From NCBI GenBank assembly GCA_950022295.1, contig OX465598.1, positions 341,013,324 through 341,077,323 on the forward strand: 64,000 nt of DNA. Direction: 5' to 3'. This DNA comes from Bromus sterilis. Lineage: Eukaryota; Streptophyta; Magnoliopsida; Poales; Poaceae. The notes beneath the pieces were generated by a model. That model was not told the origin of the DNA. It worked only from the letters and a program-made list of their open reading frames with translations, and did not search any database. Both the position numbers and the translations under genes were made by a program. Shown one piece after another: positions 36,389-47,251 of the stretch (its first letter is position 1; every line of letters begins with the position of its first letter).

Positions 36389-37770
36389 TGATGCCCCACA
36401 GGCGTAAGGGATTGAGATAGTCTTCGCGGGTAAGTTAACCCAATTTATTGATTCGACACACGGGGAGCCAAAGAGTATTTATAAGCTTTGACGGTTGAGT
36501 TGTCAATTCAACCGCACCTGAAATATACTTGCTTGCAACAAAAGATAAGTGGTAATGGTAATAGGATAATGATAGTGGCAACAGCAAAAGTAACAACAAA
36601 AGTAACAACTAATGACAACCAGGATTGAAAACAATGTAGGCTAGGGAGATGGATGGTTGGGCGCTGCATGGATGAGAGTGAACATGTAATAAATTCTAAC
36701 ACGGGGCAAGGCGCACAAAAAAGTAATGATCATCTAGGAAAATATCAAACATTAGGCATGTATCCCGTAGGTAGTTGTGCGTGCTTGCAATAAGAACTTG
36801 CACAACATCTTTTGTCCTACCATCCCGCTACGAACGGGGCCAAAGGGAACTTATGGAGATTAAGGTGCTCCTGTCAAAGGCACCGGAACAAAGCAATAAA
36901 CTCAATGGCTACATGGAATCCTCAAATTATGGACCATCCCCTTTGGTGTCCCAAGCTTTCACCTTTGGGATCGCCGGTTCCGGGCCATAATAGGTGCATA
37001 CAACTCATAGATAGGATCTAGAACACAAATATATTCATGAAAACACATAGGGTTCAGATCTGAAAACATGGCACTCGGGCCCAAAGTGACAAGCACTAAA
37101 AGCAACAAGTTGAAGCAAAGAAGATAAACACCAATCTAGATGATAGGCAACATGCCCCCAACAATCTGACGAACTATTACATGATCAAACTCATCCAATA
37201 CCTACCATCCCCTTTGCCTACAGCAGGGAATTACTCACACATGTGAAGAGAAGTCATGGAGGATGGATGGAGTGGTGATGGTGATGACGATGGCGACGAT
37301 CTCCCCTCTCCGGAGGCCAAATCAGCCCCCAGATTAGCCCTCCCGAAGAAGAACAGAGGGTGGCGGCGGCTCCGCAACGGAAACTGGAAAAATGACTTCT
37401 GTTCTGGGGTTTTCCCGTCACGGGGATAAATAGGAGTCTCGGTAGGGAACCAGAGGAGGGGGGAGGCGCCCAGGAGGCCAGAGGGCGCGGCCCCACCCCT
37501 GGCCGCGCCAGGGGGGCGCCTGGGGCCCCCAGGACTCCCCTCTGGTCCCACTTCTGGCTTCTGGCTCCTTCGGGTGCGTGGATTTTCTGGTATTTTTCTG
37601 GGAATTTTCTGGAACGTCTAAAAATCCATTTTCCCGCACACAATAAAACCATACAGGTAGCTCTGCTGAAAACAGCGTTAGTCTGGGTTAGTTTCGTCCA
37701 AATCATGCAAGAATGAGGGCAAAACAATAGCAAAAGTGTTTGGAAAAGTAGATACGTTTGAGACGTATCA
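36389..37770 (-). repeat. 3' LTR of element E
   Basis: 1382 bp, nearly identical to 44390-45770. It contains the inverted repeat GGCGCGGCC-N8-GGCCGCGCC at 37484-37509. Confidence 0.9.
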
Positions 37771-39614
37771 ACTCCCCCAAGCTTAGCATACTGCTTGTCC
37801 TCAAGCAATTCAGTTCAATGAACTGGACGCGACAAAGAAAACTTTGACAAACTCTTTTGCTTCATTAGATGTATATAAGCATGTATTACGAAAATAGTTT
37901 AGCAAGTATTGAAACAGTGCTATAAGGACAATGCATGAAGCAATTCTTCTTTCATGTGATCAGTCACAAACAACTAAAAGTAAATAATATACTGCTGAAA
38001 ATCAAGACAGGATCACAATGCACATAACTTGAACATACTTGAGTGGCATTTCGCTAGCCTCCATGAGTGAAGCAAAACATAAATGCAGAAACTCCTCCGG
38101 AGTTTTAAAGGTGACTAGAACTCAGTATTTCAGACTAGTAATAACACAAGCATGCAGAAGACAATGTAATACTTTGGGACAATGCATGTTACACTAAGAA
38201 TGACAATTATGCTCTCATAGCTGGTGCTTTGAAGAAAGAAGGGGAGACTCTCGAACCGTGGCGTTTGATGGCAAGGTTGAAAACCCGTGAAAGGAATCAA
38301 AGACTAATCATGTGCCAGAGCTCTTGGTTTTGAAAACAGAGATAAAACATTTTTTTTGAGAAGTGCAACTTTCCAGTCAACGGTGAACGGTAAAGGTCTC
38401 TCAATATATCCCATGCCAACCATATATAATGCCTTTTGCTTACACATATTCCCTTATCCATAAATCCTTTGATGGTCTACGGAACCTTTTATTTTGCCTC
38501 AAGGATGGAAGGAGGGTATCATTCCATCTATCATAAGCAGCATTTGGTCCATTTCACTCCATCATCAAGTATGGGGGAAGTGTAATTCTCATATATATTT
38601 TTTGTTTGACTAGTTAAAACTTCCGTCAAAATATTTTTGGCATGAAAGATACTGATTTCCCCTCGCCGCACCATGAGCTTGTACGGTTACAAAAGGGAAA
38701 CTTTTGAATAAATTTCGAGATGGCACAAGAAAGTCTAAGTTAGGAGTGGCCGGTAAATACCACATATAGGTAGGTATGGTGGACTCAAATGGAACAACTG
38801 GGTTTGAAAAGGAGTTTGGAAGCACAAGCAGAATTCCGCTTAGTGCGAGCGAAGGCTAGCAAAAGACTGGGAAGCGACCAACTAGAGAGCAATAAATGTC
38901 ATAATCATGCAGAGCGACAAAGCAACATTGAATCGGGCATGAAAGTGATATAACTATTCTGAAACAAAAAGATCATCAAGGCAAAATAGACTTTTTTTAG
39001 TCATAAGCATGTGTGAACATGTGCCAAGTCAATCCGAATATTCTCCGAAGGGAAATACCACCTCAGTATGTCAAACCATGAACAATGCAATGCATGTAAA
39101 TCATTTCAACAACACATTATGTACTCTAGCTATTTGAGACTAGTCACAAGGAAAGCATGAACACTGGGAAAGCATTGTAAACATAGCACTATGTCGCTAC
39201 AAGTTGGTCTCTAGATCATAAGTACAGGCATATGTACAGAAGTAGAAACAAGAAGAGTTCATACTGGTTTTCCTTGTTGCTTCCCTTTCGTCGATCTTCG
39301 TCATTACTGCCTTATCACTTGCACGATCGAACGTGGGAAATATAATCAAATGCCATCACGGACTTGAGCTGAACTCTGAAAACAAAGCAAACTAAAGAAA
39401 GAAAGGAAATATTTCTGGGTTTTTAAAGGCTTAAGCGAGAGCAAAAGAAAAGCGAAAATCTTTGTGTTGTTTTTGCAAAGAGAGAAAGAAAGAAAAACGG
39501 GCAAACACTTCGAAAAGATCAAAGCGAACAAAAAATAAAACGGATAGTACAATGGAAAAGTGAGAAGGGCACGTACTCCCCCAAGCTTAGGCTTTTGGCC
39601 TAAGTTGGTAGTAG
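37771..39614 (-). other. Element E 3' non-coding interior
   Basis: 1.84 kb between the stop of the extra ORF and the PPT. No ORF is supported. A purine-rich tract lies at about 39480-39540. Confidence 0.65.
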
Positions 39615-40829
39615 CTAATGTCCCCAGGAGCCTCCTACTCTAGGGTAGTACTGGTGAGTCCAAGGGTCATATGAGGCTTCCGGCGCGTACACCGAAGTCC
39701 TCGGATCCTCCCACGAAGAAGGATCCGCGCTCCAAGCAGAGGAAGACCCTTCACCCAATTGGGTGTCAGTCTCCCCCTGGAAAGGTGGGAATTCACCATG
39801 CTCCTCCTCGTCGGGCACAACCCCCTCCATGGGGTTATGAAACTGATGCTGGACCACGTACTCATCGAGCTGGGTAACATCAAAGGACCATCCGTTCCTG
39901 CGAGAAAAATCGAACAAAAGAGGTGCAGATAGACGGATCTTGCGTTCCGTGGTAGCTCCGAAACGCAAGATATAATCAAGGTTACCAAACTCGGAAGTCG
40001 TGGTAACAAACTTATGCCTTTTCATAGCAGCAAGATCAAAACTTAAATAAGTAAAAGGCTTATCATCGGGGTGTGGGGTGCCATTAAGAGACTCTAGGAT
40101 AAGTGAGGCGTAAACGCCACCAAATAAATCTCCCTTGTTACCGTTCATATCAAGGCGTCGAGCAATTAAGGCACCCACATTATAATCAAACCTCCCCGAA
40201 AGGGAGGTTGCCAGGATGGCAATATCCGGTGCAGATATGTTGCTCGTGTTGTCACGAGCTAACACCCCTCTAGCAATAAAATACGCAAAATACCCGAGGT
40301 GTGGGAATAAGATGCTGGAGATCTTTGACCGATGAATATCCATTGTGTCCATGCTACAGAGAGAGTTGAAGACGGTTCTTAGCTCGGAGGGCTGAGAGCT
40401 CATCTTCGCCGTCAGTCCAACATTCGGTACACCTATTATTTCACAAAACTTTTCCAAAGGCATGGTCAAAAGATCATTGTAAATTTTAAACTCAACAGAA
40501 CCAGCATCAAGGTTATATCTAAAACTGTTAATGAAACAGGAGGTGAGTTTTTGATACTGGGCAACACGGCACGTTGCGAGCCGCGTCAGACCTGCATTAG
40601 CACAAAGATTATAGAACTCCTCCTTAATTCCTGCAGCTTCAAGGAATTCATCGCACGGGAAAGTCATAGCACGTGCTGGATTTGTGTCCTCAAACAACTC
40701 TAAGGGCACATGATCTTCGTTGTAGCTCACCCTAGCAGTCGAGGGTGAAGCTGCAGCTCTTGTAACTCGATCGGAGCGCTCGGGCCTTTTCTTCCCAAGC
40801 CACCCCTTTGCTCTTCCTAGCAAACTCAT
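39615..40829 (-). CDS. Athila ORF-1-like protein of element E, 404 aa
   Basis: Intact ORF from ATG 40827-40829, just after a splice acceptor TTTCAG, to stop at 39615. An upstream TTG in the same frame falls inside the predicted intron and is not a likely start. The N-terminus is basic (GRAKGWLGKKRPERSDR). Residues about 50-330 form a mostly alpha-helical domain with FPCDEFLEAAGI, VEFKIYNDLLTMPLEKFCE and FPHLGYFAYFIARG. This resembles the Arabidopsis retrotransposon ORF-1 (ATHILA ORF-1) family, which I believe is related to plant mobile domain proteins. The tail is acidic, then rich in Ser, Tyr, Trp and Pro. It occupies the place of pol. Its role is unknown. Family assignment is from memory of motif spacing only. 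Confidence 0.65.
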   Translation of the reverse strand: MSLLGRAKGWLGKKRPERSDRVTRAAASPSTARVSYNEDHVPLELFEDTNPARAMTFPCDEFLEAAGIKEEFYNLCANAGLTRLATCRVAQYQKLTSCFINSFRYNLDAGSVEFKIYNDLLTMPLEKFCEIIGVPNVGLTAKMSSQPSELRTVFNSLCSMDTMDIHRSKISSILFPHLGYFAYFIARGVLARDNTSNISAPDIAILATSLSGRFDYNVGALIARRLDMNGNKGDLFGGVYASLILESLNGTPHPDDKPFTYLSFDLAAMKRHKFVTTTSEFGNLDYILRFGATTERKIRLSAPLLFDFSRRNGWSFDVTQLDEYVVQHQFHNPMEGVVPDEEEHGEFPPFQGETDTQLGEGSSSAWSADPSSWEDPRTSVYAPEASYDPWTHQYYPRVGGSWGH

Positions 40830-40831
40830 TT

Positions 40832-41420
40832 CTGAAATTTTTGACAAATTACAAAAACAAGGATTTAAACAAAGTGAGTTAAGGCAAACTACTCAACTCA
40901 CTTACCTAAGGCATAAACTTGCATCAAAACTTGAAAAATAAAATTCTACACATGCATGCAAGCTCATATAAACAGCACCAAGAGATACTAAATACTCACA
41001 AATGAGGCCACCAATCAAAAATCTAATTGGAGGAGTGGAGGAGTTACATACCAGGGAGTATTTGCTCAAAATTTCAGCTCGAATGGTGGGCTGTAGAGAG
41101 AGATCGAAAATCGCCTCCAAGGACAGCAAGAACGCAAGAACTGGAGCAGAACTCGTGTTTTTTGAGAGAGAGGAAGGAGGAGGAAGAAGACACACCTGGA
41201 AATGGGGCCTGTGGGCCCCAAGCACCCTGTGGGCGCGGCCAGGGGGCAGGCCGCGCCAGCTGGCCGCCTGGGCTACTGGTGCCCCCCCCCCTGGTCAGCC
41301 CCAGGTGCTTCTGGGTCACTCCCGGCATGGAAATTTTTATTTTTATTTTTCTGGAATTTTTCTGAAAACTTCACTGTTGAAAATTTCTCAGAGTTCAAAA
41401 AGCTGCAAAACTTTCTGAAA
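40832..41420 (-). promoter_or_regulatory. LTR-like internal promoter, leader and leader intron before the ORF-1-like gene
   Basis: Read on the minus strand, a GC-rich block with the inverted repeat GGCGCGGCC-N8-GGCCGCGCC (41232-41257) has the same arms and loop length as the hairpin in the LTRs of E. A C/T-rich leader (41150-41200) follows, then a donor CTG/GTATGT (intron from 41051) and an acceptor TTTCAG (intron end 40832) two bases before the ORF ATG. The preceding segment CAGAAAAATTCCAGAAAAAT (about 41345-41365) also resembles the LTR. I infer an LTR-derived promoter driving a separate spliced transcript. Confidence 0.5.
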
Positions 41421-41620
41421 ACTTAAAGCAGTGATTAGGATTGTGAAGCTTCAAAAACACAAAAACTTGGTACAGCAAAGAGAATGAAACCTAAAGCAAA
41501 TGAAAACATAACAAGCTTAACTTTTTACCTATATAAAACAAGCTCACTAGTAAGGTTGATCAAGTCTTACCAACGAACCGGCGATATATAGAACAAGAAG
41601 TCTCACCTCTTAAGAAGTGG

Positions 41621-42385
41621 TCATTGCACCTTTACTTTAATGGACATTGTCCCCACCATAATGGTTTTGTATTTGTGGTGCACATGTAGTCGACAGTCCC
41701 ATTCTCCAATCTTCACGGTCTCGATATTCTCTATAGAGTTAAGGCCATGCCTCTTGTCGATCTTCTTTGCAAAATACACCGTGTGTACTTTATCATCAAC
41801 GTTGAAGGTGACCTTTCCTTTATTACAATCAATAATAGCACCTGCGGTGTTAAGAAAAGGTCTACCAAGAATAATGGACATGCTCCCATCCTCGGGCATG
41901 TCAAGCACAACAAAATCTGTAAGGATCAAACAGTTAGCAACTTCAACGGGAACATCCTCATAAATACCAATGGGGACAGCTGTTGACTTGTCAGCCATCT
42001 GAAGAGAGATATCTGTAGGGATTAGTTTCCCTAAACAAAGCCTCTTGTAAAGAGAGAAAGGCATAACACTCACTCCTGCACCAAGATCACATAAAGCAGT
42101 TCTGACGTAATTATTCTTTATGGAACAAGGAATGGTGGGTATACCTGGATCACCGAGCTTCTTAGGAATCTTGCCACTGAAAGAGTAGTTAGCAAGCATA
42201 GTAGATATTGCCTCATTAGGAACTTTTCTTTTATTAGTAACAATATCTTTCATATATTTCGAATAGGGAGGTAACTTAATAGCATCAGTTAAAGGAATTT
42301 GAAGAAAAAGAGGTTTCATCCATTCACAAAATTTATTATAAGGCTCTTCTTCTTTAGATTTGAGGGACTTACTTGGAAAGGGCAT
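41621..42385 (-). pseudogene. Retropepsin-like protease domain of element E
   Basis: The catalytic motif DLGAGVSVMP and the later SIILGRPFLNTAGA are both intact, so the domain itself looks like an active plant gypsy aspartic protease. The frame is 254 codons long from an internal ATG and ends shortly after the domain with no RT following. A TAA near 42435 and a frameshift near 42600 separate it from gag, so the original gag-pro polyprotein cannot be made. Confidence 0.8.
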
Positions 42386-44332
42386 GGGTTTCTGTATCCA
42401 TGGTTCTCTTTCCTTCCCATGTCTTCTTGCGATGAAGTCTTATCTAGAGTACCTCTTGCGTTTATCGGGTGCTTCTTCTTCTCGTACCTTGGGAGAATCA
42501 TCCTTCTCCACGTCCTTGTCTTCAGGCTCGGCACCGTCTTCTGTTTCAGCGTCGGAGGTAGATATGTTGTTAGGATCAACAGCTGGCTTTTCACTTACCA
42601 TAGTACATCGGGATTGTCAGCCTCCTTGTATTTCTTCTTCTTTTTCTTCTTCGGAGAGCTAACAGTCTCGTTTTCTTCTTGTACTTGAGAATCTTGCTCG
42701 ATCCTCTTTGGATGCCCCTCAGGATAGAGTGGGTCCTGGGTATGTGTTCCACCCCTAGTTTTGATGCCATAAGCTTGTATGTCCTGTTTGGCATTATTAG
42801 CAAGCAAATCTTTTTGCACATTAGAAATTTGTTCAAGCTGAGTTTGAACCATATGAAAATGCTTAACAAGACATTTAACATCATTAACTGTTCTTTCTAG
42901 AACATCACACAAACTTTTGATAGCGAGAGAGTTATCATGCAACTGACTTTGTAACTTCCTATTAAAATGGTCTTGCTTAACAATAAAATTATCAAGATCA
43001 TCTAAGCATTGGTCAGGAGGCTTACCTTTAGGGATGTCACTTTCAGTAAAGTCTAATAGAGAGTGTACCTCTACCAAGGGAGGGTGAGTAGTAGGCTCAC
43101 ACAACTTCTCGATATGAGGTAAATTCTTCACGTCTTCGGCTTTAATACCTTTCTCCTTTATAGACTTCTTCGCTTCTTGCATATCTTCGGGGTTCAGAAC
43201 AAGCATGCCCCTCTTTTCAGGTGGTAGAAGTGGTTCAGGAACGGACTAATCTTCATAGTTCTTGGCAATTTTGCACATTAATTCTTCTGCATCGTCCGGT
43301 GTTCTTTCCCTGAAAACACAACTAGCACAACTATCCAGATAGGATCTGGATTCATCGGTTAAACTAGCGTAAAATATGTCAAGCAGTTCATTCTTAGGGA
43401 TTCCATGTCCCGGCATAACCTTAAGTAAATCACAAAACCTCCCCCAAGCTTTAGGGAGGTGCTCATCCTGCAGTTGTTTAAAGTTATAGATTCTTTGCAA
43501 AGCAGCATGTTGCAGATGAGCTGGGAAATATTTATCAACAAAGAATTGGACCAAGTCTTGAGGAATCTTAATGGAACCATAGGGTAGTGCACCATACCAT
43601 GATTTAGCGTCTTCCTTCAAAGAAAAAGGAAAAAAGCTTGGCCACATAGAAGTTTCGTATCTTCTCATCAGTAGTGAATAGGTTACCTAGCTCAGCGAGT
43701 TTGGTCAAGTGTGCTATAGCATCACCATTTTCTCTGCCATAAAAGGGGTCAGCCTCGACTGTAGATATAAGTGAAAGATCAACAGAGAAATCATAATCAG
43801 GATCAGTGATGCATATAGGAGATATGGCAAATTGAGGATCAGGAATAGCTTTGCTCTTCATGGAGTGCTTTTTGAGCAGCTCCTTAACAGCACCAGGGTC
43901 AGAGTCGACACACTCTATGAGTTCCCTGCAAAAATCATCATCAAGAGTAACATAATCATCATCAAGGATTCTCTCCTTGAGTTCATCTAAGCACGGGTAA
44001 CCAAAGGTTTTGCAGGTAGGAATATAGGTAGCAGGGGTCTTGGTCTTGGATTCTGCTGCAGCCTTAGCAGTCTGAGTTTCAATATAGTGACCAAGAAAAG
44101 TAGCATCATCAAGAGTAGTGGAAGCATCATCAAAAGTATCGGACATAGTGACAAACTCAATAGAAGCATCATGTAGTGGTGGTGAAGTAAACTTACTCAT
44201 AACAGAAGGTGAATCAAGTGTAGCACTAGTGTTCAGAACAGTACCTTTTCTTGTACGGGATGGTAAGATCGGGACCTTGGGGTCTCCTTTCTTACCCATA
44301 GCGGATGATGTGCAGCAGGCAGGATACTTCAA
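42386..44332 (-). pseudogene. Degraded gag of element E
   Basis: The reading begins near 44332 and has the plant gag core FSLKEDAKSWYGALPYGSIK and LPKAWGRFCDLLKVMPGHG (43450-43620). A frameshift near 43650, a TAG at 43246-43248, a frameshift near 42600 and a TAA near 42435 break it. The C-terminal portion is a coiled-coil-like helix followed by a Lys run (PKKKKKKKYKE). No zinc knuckle is recognised. Confidence 0.8.
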
Positions 44333-44359
44333 GTAGACTTGTAAATATTGCCAGGCGCC

Positions 44360-44377
44360 TCCCCGGCAACGGCGCCA
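44360..44377 (-). other. Primer binding site (tRNA-Asp) of element E
   Basis: The minus strand reads TGGCGCCGTTGCCGGGGA, 12 nt from the end of the 5' LTR. Confidence 0.9.
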
Positions 44378-44389
44378 GAAAACGCTGCT

Positions 44390-45770
44390 TGATGCCCCAC
44401 AGGCGTAAGGGATCGAGATAGTCTTCGCGGGTAAGTTAACCCAATTTATTGATTCGACACACGGGGAGCCAAAGAGTATTTATAAGCTTTGACGGTTGAG
44501 TTGTCAATTCAACTGCACCTGAAATATACTTGCTTGCAACAAAAGATAAGTGGTAATGGTAATAGGATAATGATAGTGGCAACAGCAAAAGTAACAACAA
44601 AAGTAACAACTAATGACCAGCAGGATTGAAAACACTGTAGGCTAGGGACATGGATGGTTGGGCGCTGCATGGATGAGAGTGAACATGTAATAAATTCTAA
44701 CACGGGCCAAGGCACACAGAAAAGTAATGATCATCTAGGCAAATATCAAACATTAGGCATGTATCCCGTAGGTAGTTGTGTGTGCTTGCAATAAGAACTT
44801 GCACAACATCTTTTGTCCTACCATCCCGCTACGAACGGGGCCAAAGGGAACTTATGGAGATTAAGGTGCTCCTGTCAAAGAGCACCGGAACAAAGCAATA
44901 AACTCAATGGATACATGGAATCCTCAAATTATGGACCATCCCCTTTGGTGTCCCAAGCTGTCACCTTTGGGATCGCCGGTTCCGGCCATAATAGGTGCAT
45001 ACAACTCATACATAGGATCTAGAACACAAATATATTCATGAAAACACATAGGGTTCAGATCTGAAAACATGGCACTCGGGCCCAAAGTGACAACATTAAG
45101 AGCAACAAGTTGAAGCAAAGAAGATAAACACCAATCTAGATGATAGGCAACATGCCCCCAACAATCTGACGAACTATTACATGATCAAACTCATCCAATC
45201 CCTACCATCCCCTTTGCCTACAGCAGGGAATTACTCACACATGTGAAGAGAAGTCATGGAGGATGGATGGAGTGGTGATGGTGATGACGATGGCGACGAT
45301 CTCCCCTCTCCGGAGGCCAAATCAGCCCCCAGATTAGCCCTCCCGAAGAAGAACAGAGGGTGGCGGCGGCTCCGCGGCGGAAACTGGAAAAACGACTTCT
45401 GTTCTGGGATTTTTCTGTCACGGGGATAAATAGGAGTCTCGGTAGGGCACCAGAGGAGGGGGGAGGCACCCAGGTGGCCAGAGGGCGCGGCCCCACCCCT
45501 GGCCGCGCCAGGGGGGCGCCTGGGGGCCCCAGGACTCCCCTCTGGTCCCACTTCTGGCTTCTGGCTCCTTCGGGTGCGTGGATTTTCTGGTATTTTTCTG
45601 GGAGTTTTCTGGAACGTCTAAAAATCCATTTTCCTGCACACAATAAAACCATACAGGCAGCTCTGCTGAAAACAGCGTTAGTGCGGGTTAGTTTCGTCCA
45701 AATCATGCAAGAATGAGGGCAAAACAATAGCAAAAGTGTTTGAAAAAGTAGATATGTTTGAGACGTATCA
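44390..45770 (-). repeat. 5' LTR of element E
   Basis: 1381 bp, pairing with 36389-37770. It ends on the minus strand in GGGGCATCA. The hairpin repeats at 45484-45509. Confidence 0.9.
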
Positions 45771-46447
45771 GAGGGCAGAATTTCGGCACCCACCAATCCC
45801 ACGACGAAGGCGAAGGCGGCTTCTGGTCTGTTGGCGGCGGCGGCGGCGACGCCTGCGGAGGTGGTGGGCAATGCGGCGGTGGCGGCGCCTGCTCGTCACG
45901 GATGACGAGCGCTCCACCAGCACGTCGAGGAGGCGGTGTCGGGTTCATGCTCTGTTGGAGAGTGAAATCCAGCCCCGGCCACATCAAATTCTCCTTGGCC
46001 TCGGAGATCTCGATGGCGCGCTGGAACGTCGCCTCCTCCTACGCGACGGCGCAAGTTGGAAGGCCGCCCCCTCTGCCTCCTCTTTGGGCACGACGTCGGC
46101 CGGCGGGGGCACGACGCGCCCACCCCCACGTGTTGCGCCCAACGGTTGTGGCCTCACCATGTTCTGGTCGCGCAGCGAGGCGACCAGAATGTGAGGCACG
46201 AGGACGCGGTCGCGGCTCAGGCGCCAGTCGCCTGGCAGCCTGACCTGCGGCCATGGCACGAGGCAGCGGTGCACCCAATAGTTGCGACATTGGTGCACCG
46301 GAAGGTAGATCTTCCGGTGCCCCGTCGACGGCGAACGAGGGGGTGGGGTGGGGGTGGTGGAGGGGACGGGTCACGGCGTCGCCGGCGGCCGGAGCCGAAG
46401 CCGGAGGCCTCGTGGTCGTTCTTCCCGCGCCCAAACCACTTCGACAT

Positions 46448-47236
46448 TGCGGCGCGCTGGTGGCGCTCTTGGTCGGGGCGTGGGGGCAGTTGTGGGCGTG
46501 GGGCGTGGGATAGCGACGGCCCGCCGCGTGGTCGTCTTATAAAAAGACGCCGGATGCGAAGCGTCGAGCGCGGACGCGAGCGGATGTTCAACGCGTTCGC
46601 TCGGTGTCTGCACCGGCGCAAATCAGTGCACTTTTACGTGGGGTTTGCATCGGCACATATACCGAGCGGATGTGACCGCGCTAATAAATACGGATGCGGT
46701 TGCGCATTAGACGCAATTTTTCGCGGTTTGACGCAAATACGGACGCGCGCGAAGTCACGCATAAGGGCAACTTCAACGCAACTCCAACGCAGGGTTGTAA
46801 ATCGTGTCCTTATTTTGTCCGTTTAAATCACCAAAACGGACATCGGACATGCCCGTGACGCATTTGCACCCAACACACTTCCGTACAGCCTTCTGATCCT
46901 GCTCCTCCTCGTCCTGCTTCTCCAATTGGAGTCGACCCGACAATGGAGTCACCGGCGTAGTCATTGTTGACAGCCAAACCAATTGGAGACGTCCACGTGT
47001 GCTTCCAACCTCGTCTGTAGCATGGTCAAACCAGATGCCCTATCACTCGCAGTGTTGGCGGTCATCACCTCCTCCTTTGAAACCTCCGCCATAACCATGA
47101 GATCATCCTCATTTGTGTTCGTTGTGTTTGTATCCTCTTGATATTTCGTTTTAAATGAATAAAACTCATCCTTTATTGAAAAAAGAAAGAGAAAAGAGCA
47201 AAGAGATAATGACGATGCCCAAGAAATGAAATAAAA
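46448..47236. other. Upstream flank of the decayed gene and unassigned sequence
   Basis: 46448-46800 is CpG-rich with many CGGACGCG-like blocks and includes the TATA-like site of the decayed gene. 46800-46860 has imperfect inverted copies of CCGTTT/AAACGGAC, as found near the ends of some grass DNA transposons. 46860-47236 holds only short open frames, none recognised. Confidence 0.4.
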
Positions 47237-47251
47237 GAAGAGAAGAAAGTT

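Larger units (their letters stand above)
36389..45770 (-). mobile_element. Element E: Athila-like gypsy element with gag, protease and an extra ORF
   Basis: Complete 9382-bp minus-strand element with TSD GAGGG (36384-36388 and 45771-45775). It has a 5' LTR (44390-45770), PBS (44360-44377), broken gag (42386-44332), protease (41621-42385), an LTR-like promoter and leader (40832-41420), an ORF-1-like gene (39615-40829), a non-coding 3' part, PPT ACTCCCCCAAGC (complement, next to 37771) and 3' LTR (36389-37770). The LTRs begin TGATACGTCTC on the minus strand and differ at few sites. RT, RNase H and integrase are absent. Confidence 0.9.
35914..46447 (-). pseudogene. Decayed GC-rich gene of unknown function, split by element E
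   Basis: The minus strand has a TATA-like TTTTTATAAG (46536-46545), an ATG at 46445-46447 opening MSKWFGRGKNDHEASG, then GC-rich frames with shifts to 45776. After element E (36389-45770 plus one TSD) it resumes at 36388 with NAIDEEEARFQEQAYTRYL and ends in an acidic tail, ELSSDEDDMDSSGDNA, with stop at 35914-35916. About 1.1 kb of coding sequence remains without element E. Codon-like composition, promoter spacing and an acidic terminus suggest a former gene. It could instead be a gene carried by a DNA transposon. I do not recognise the family. Confidence 0.45.

Noticed and set aside
46056..46826. 256-codon plus-strand open frame
   Set aside because: It is antisense to the decayed minus-strand gene and its promoter, with an Arg-rich low-complexity product.
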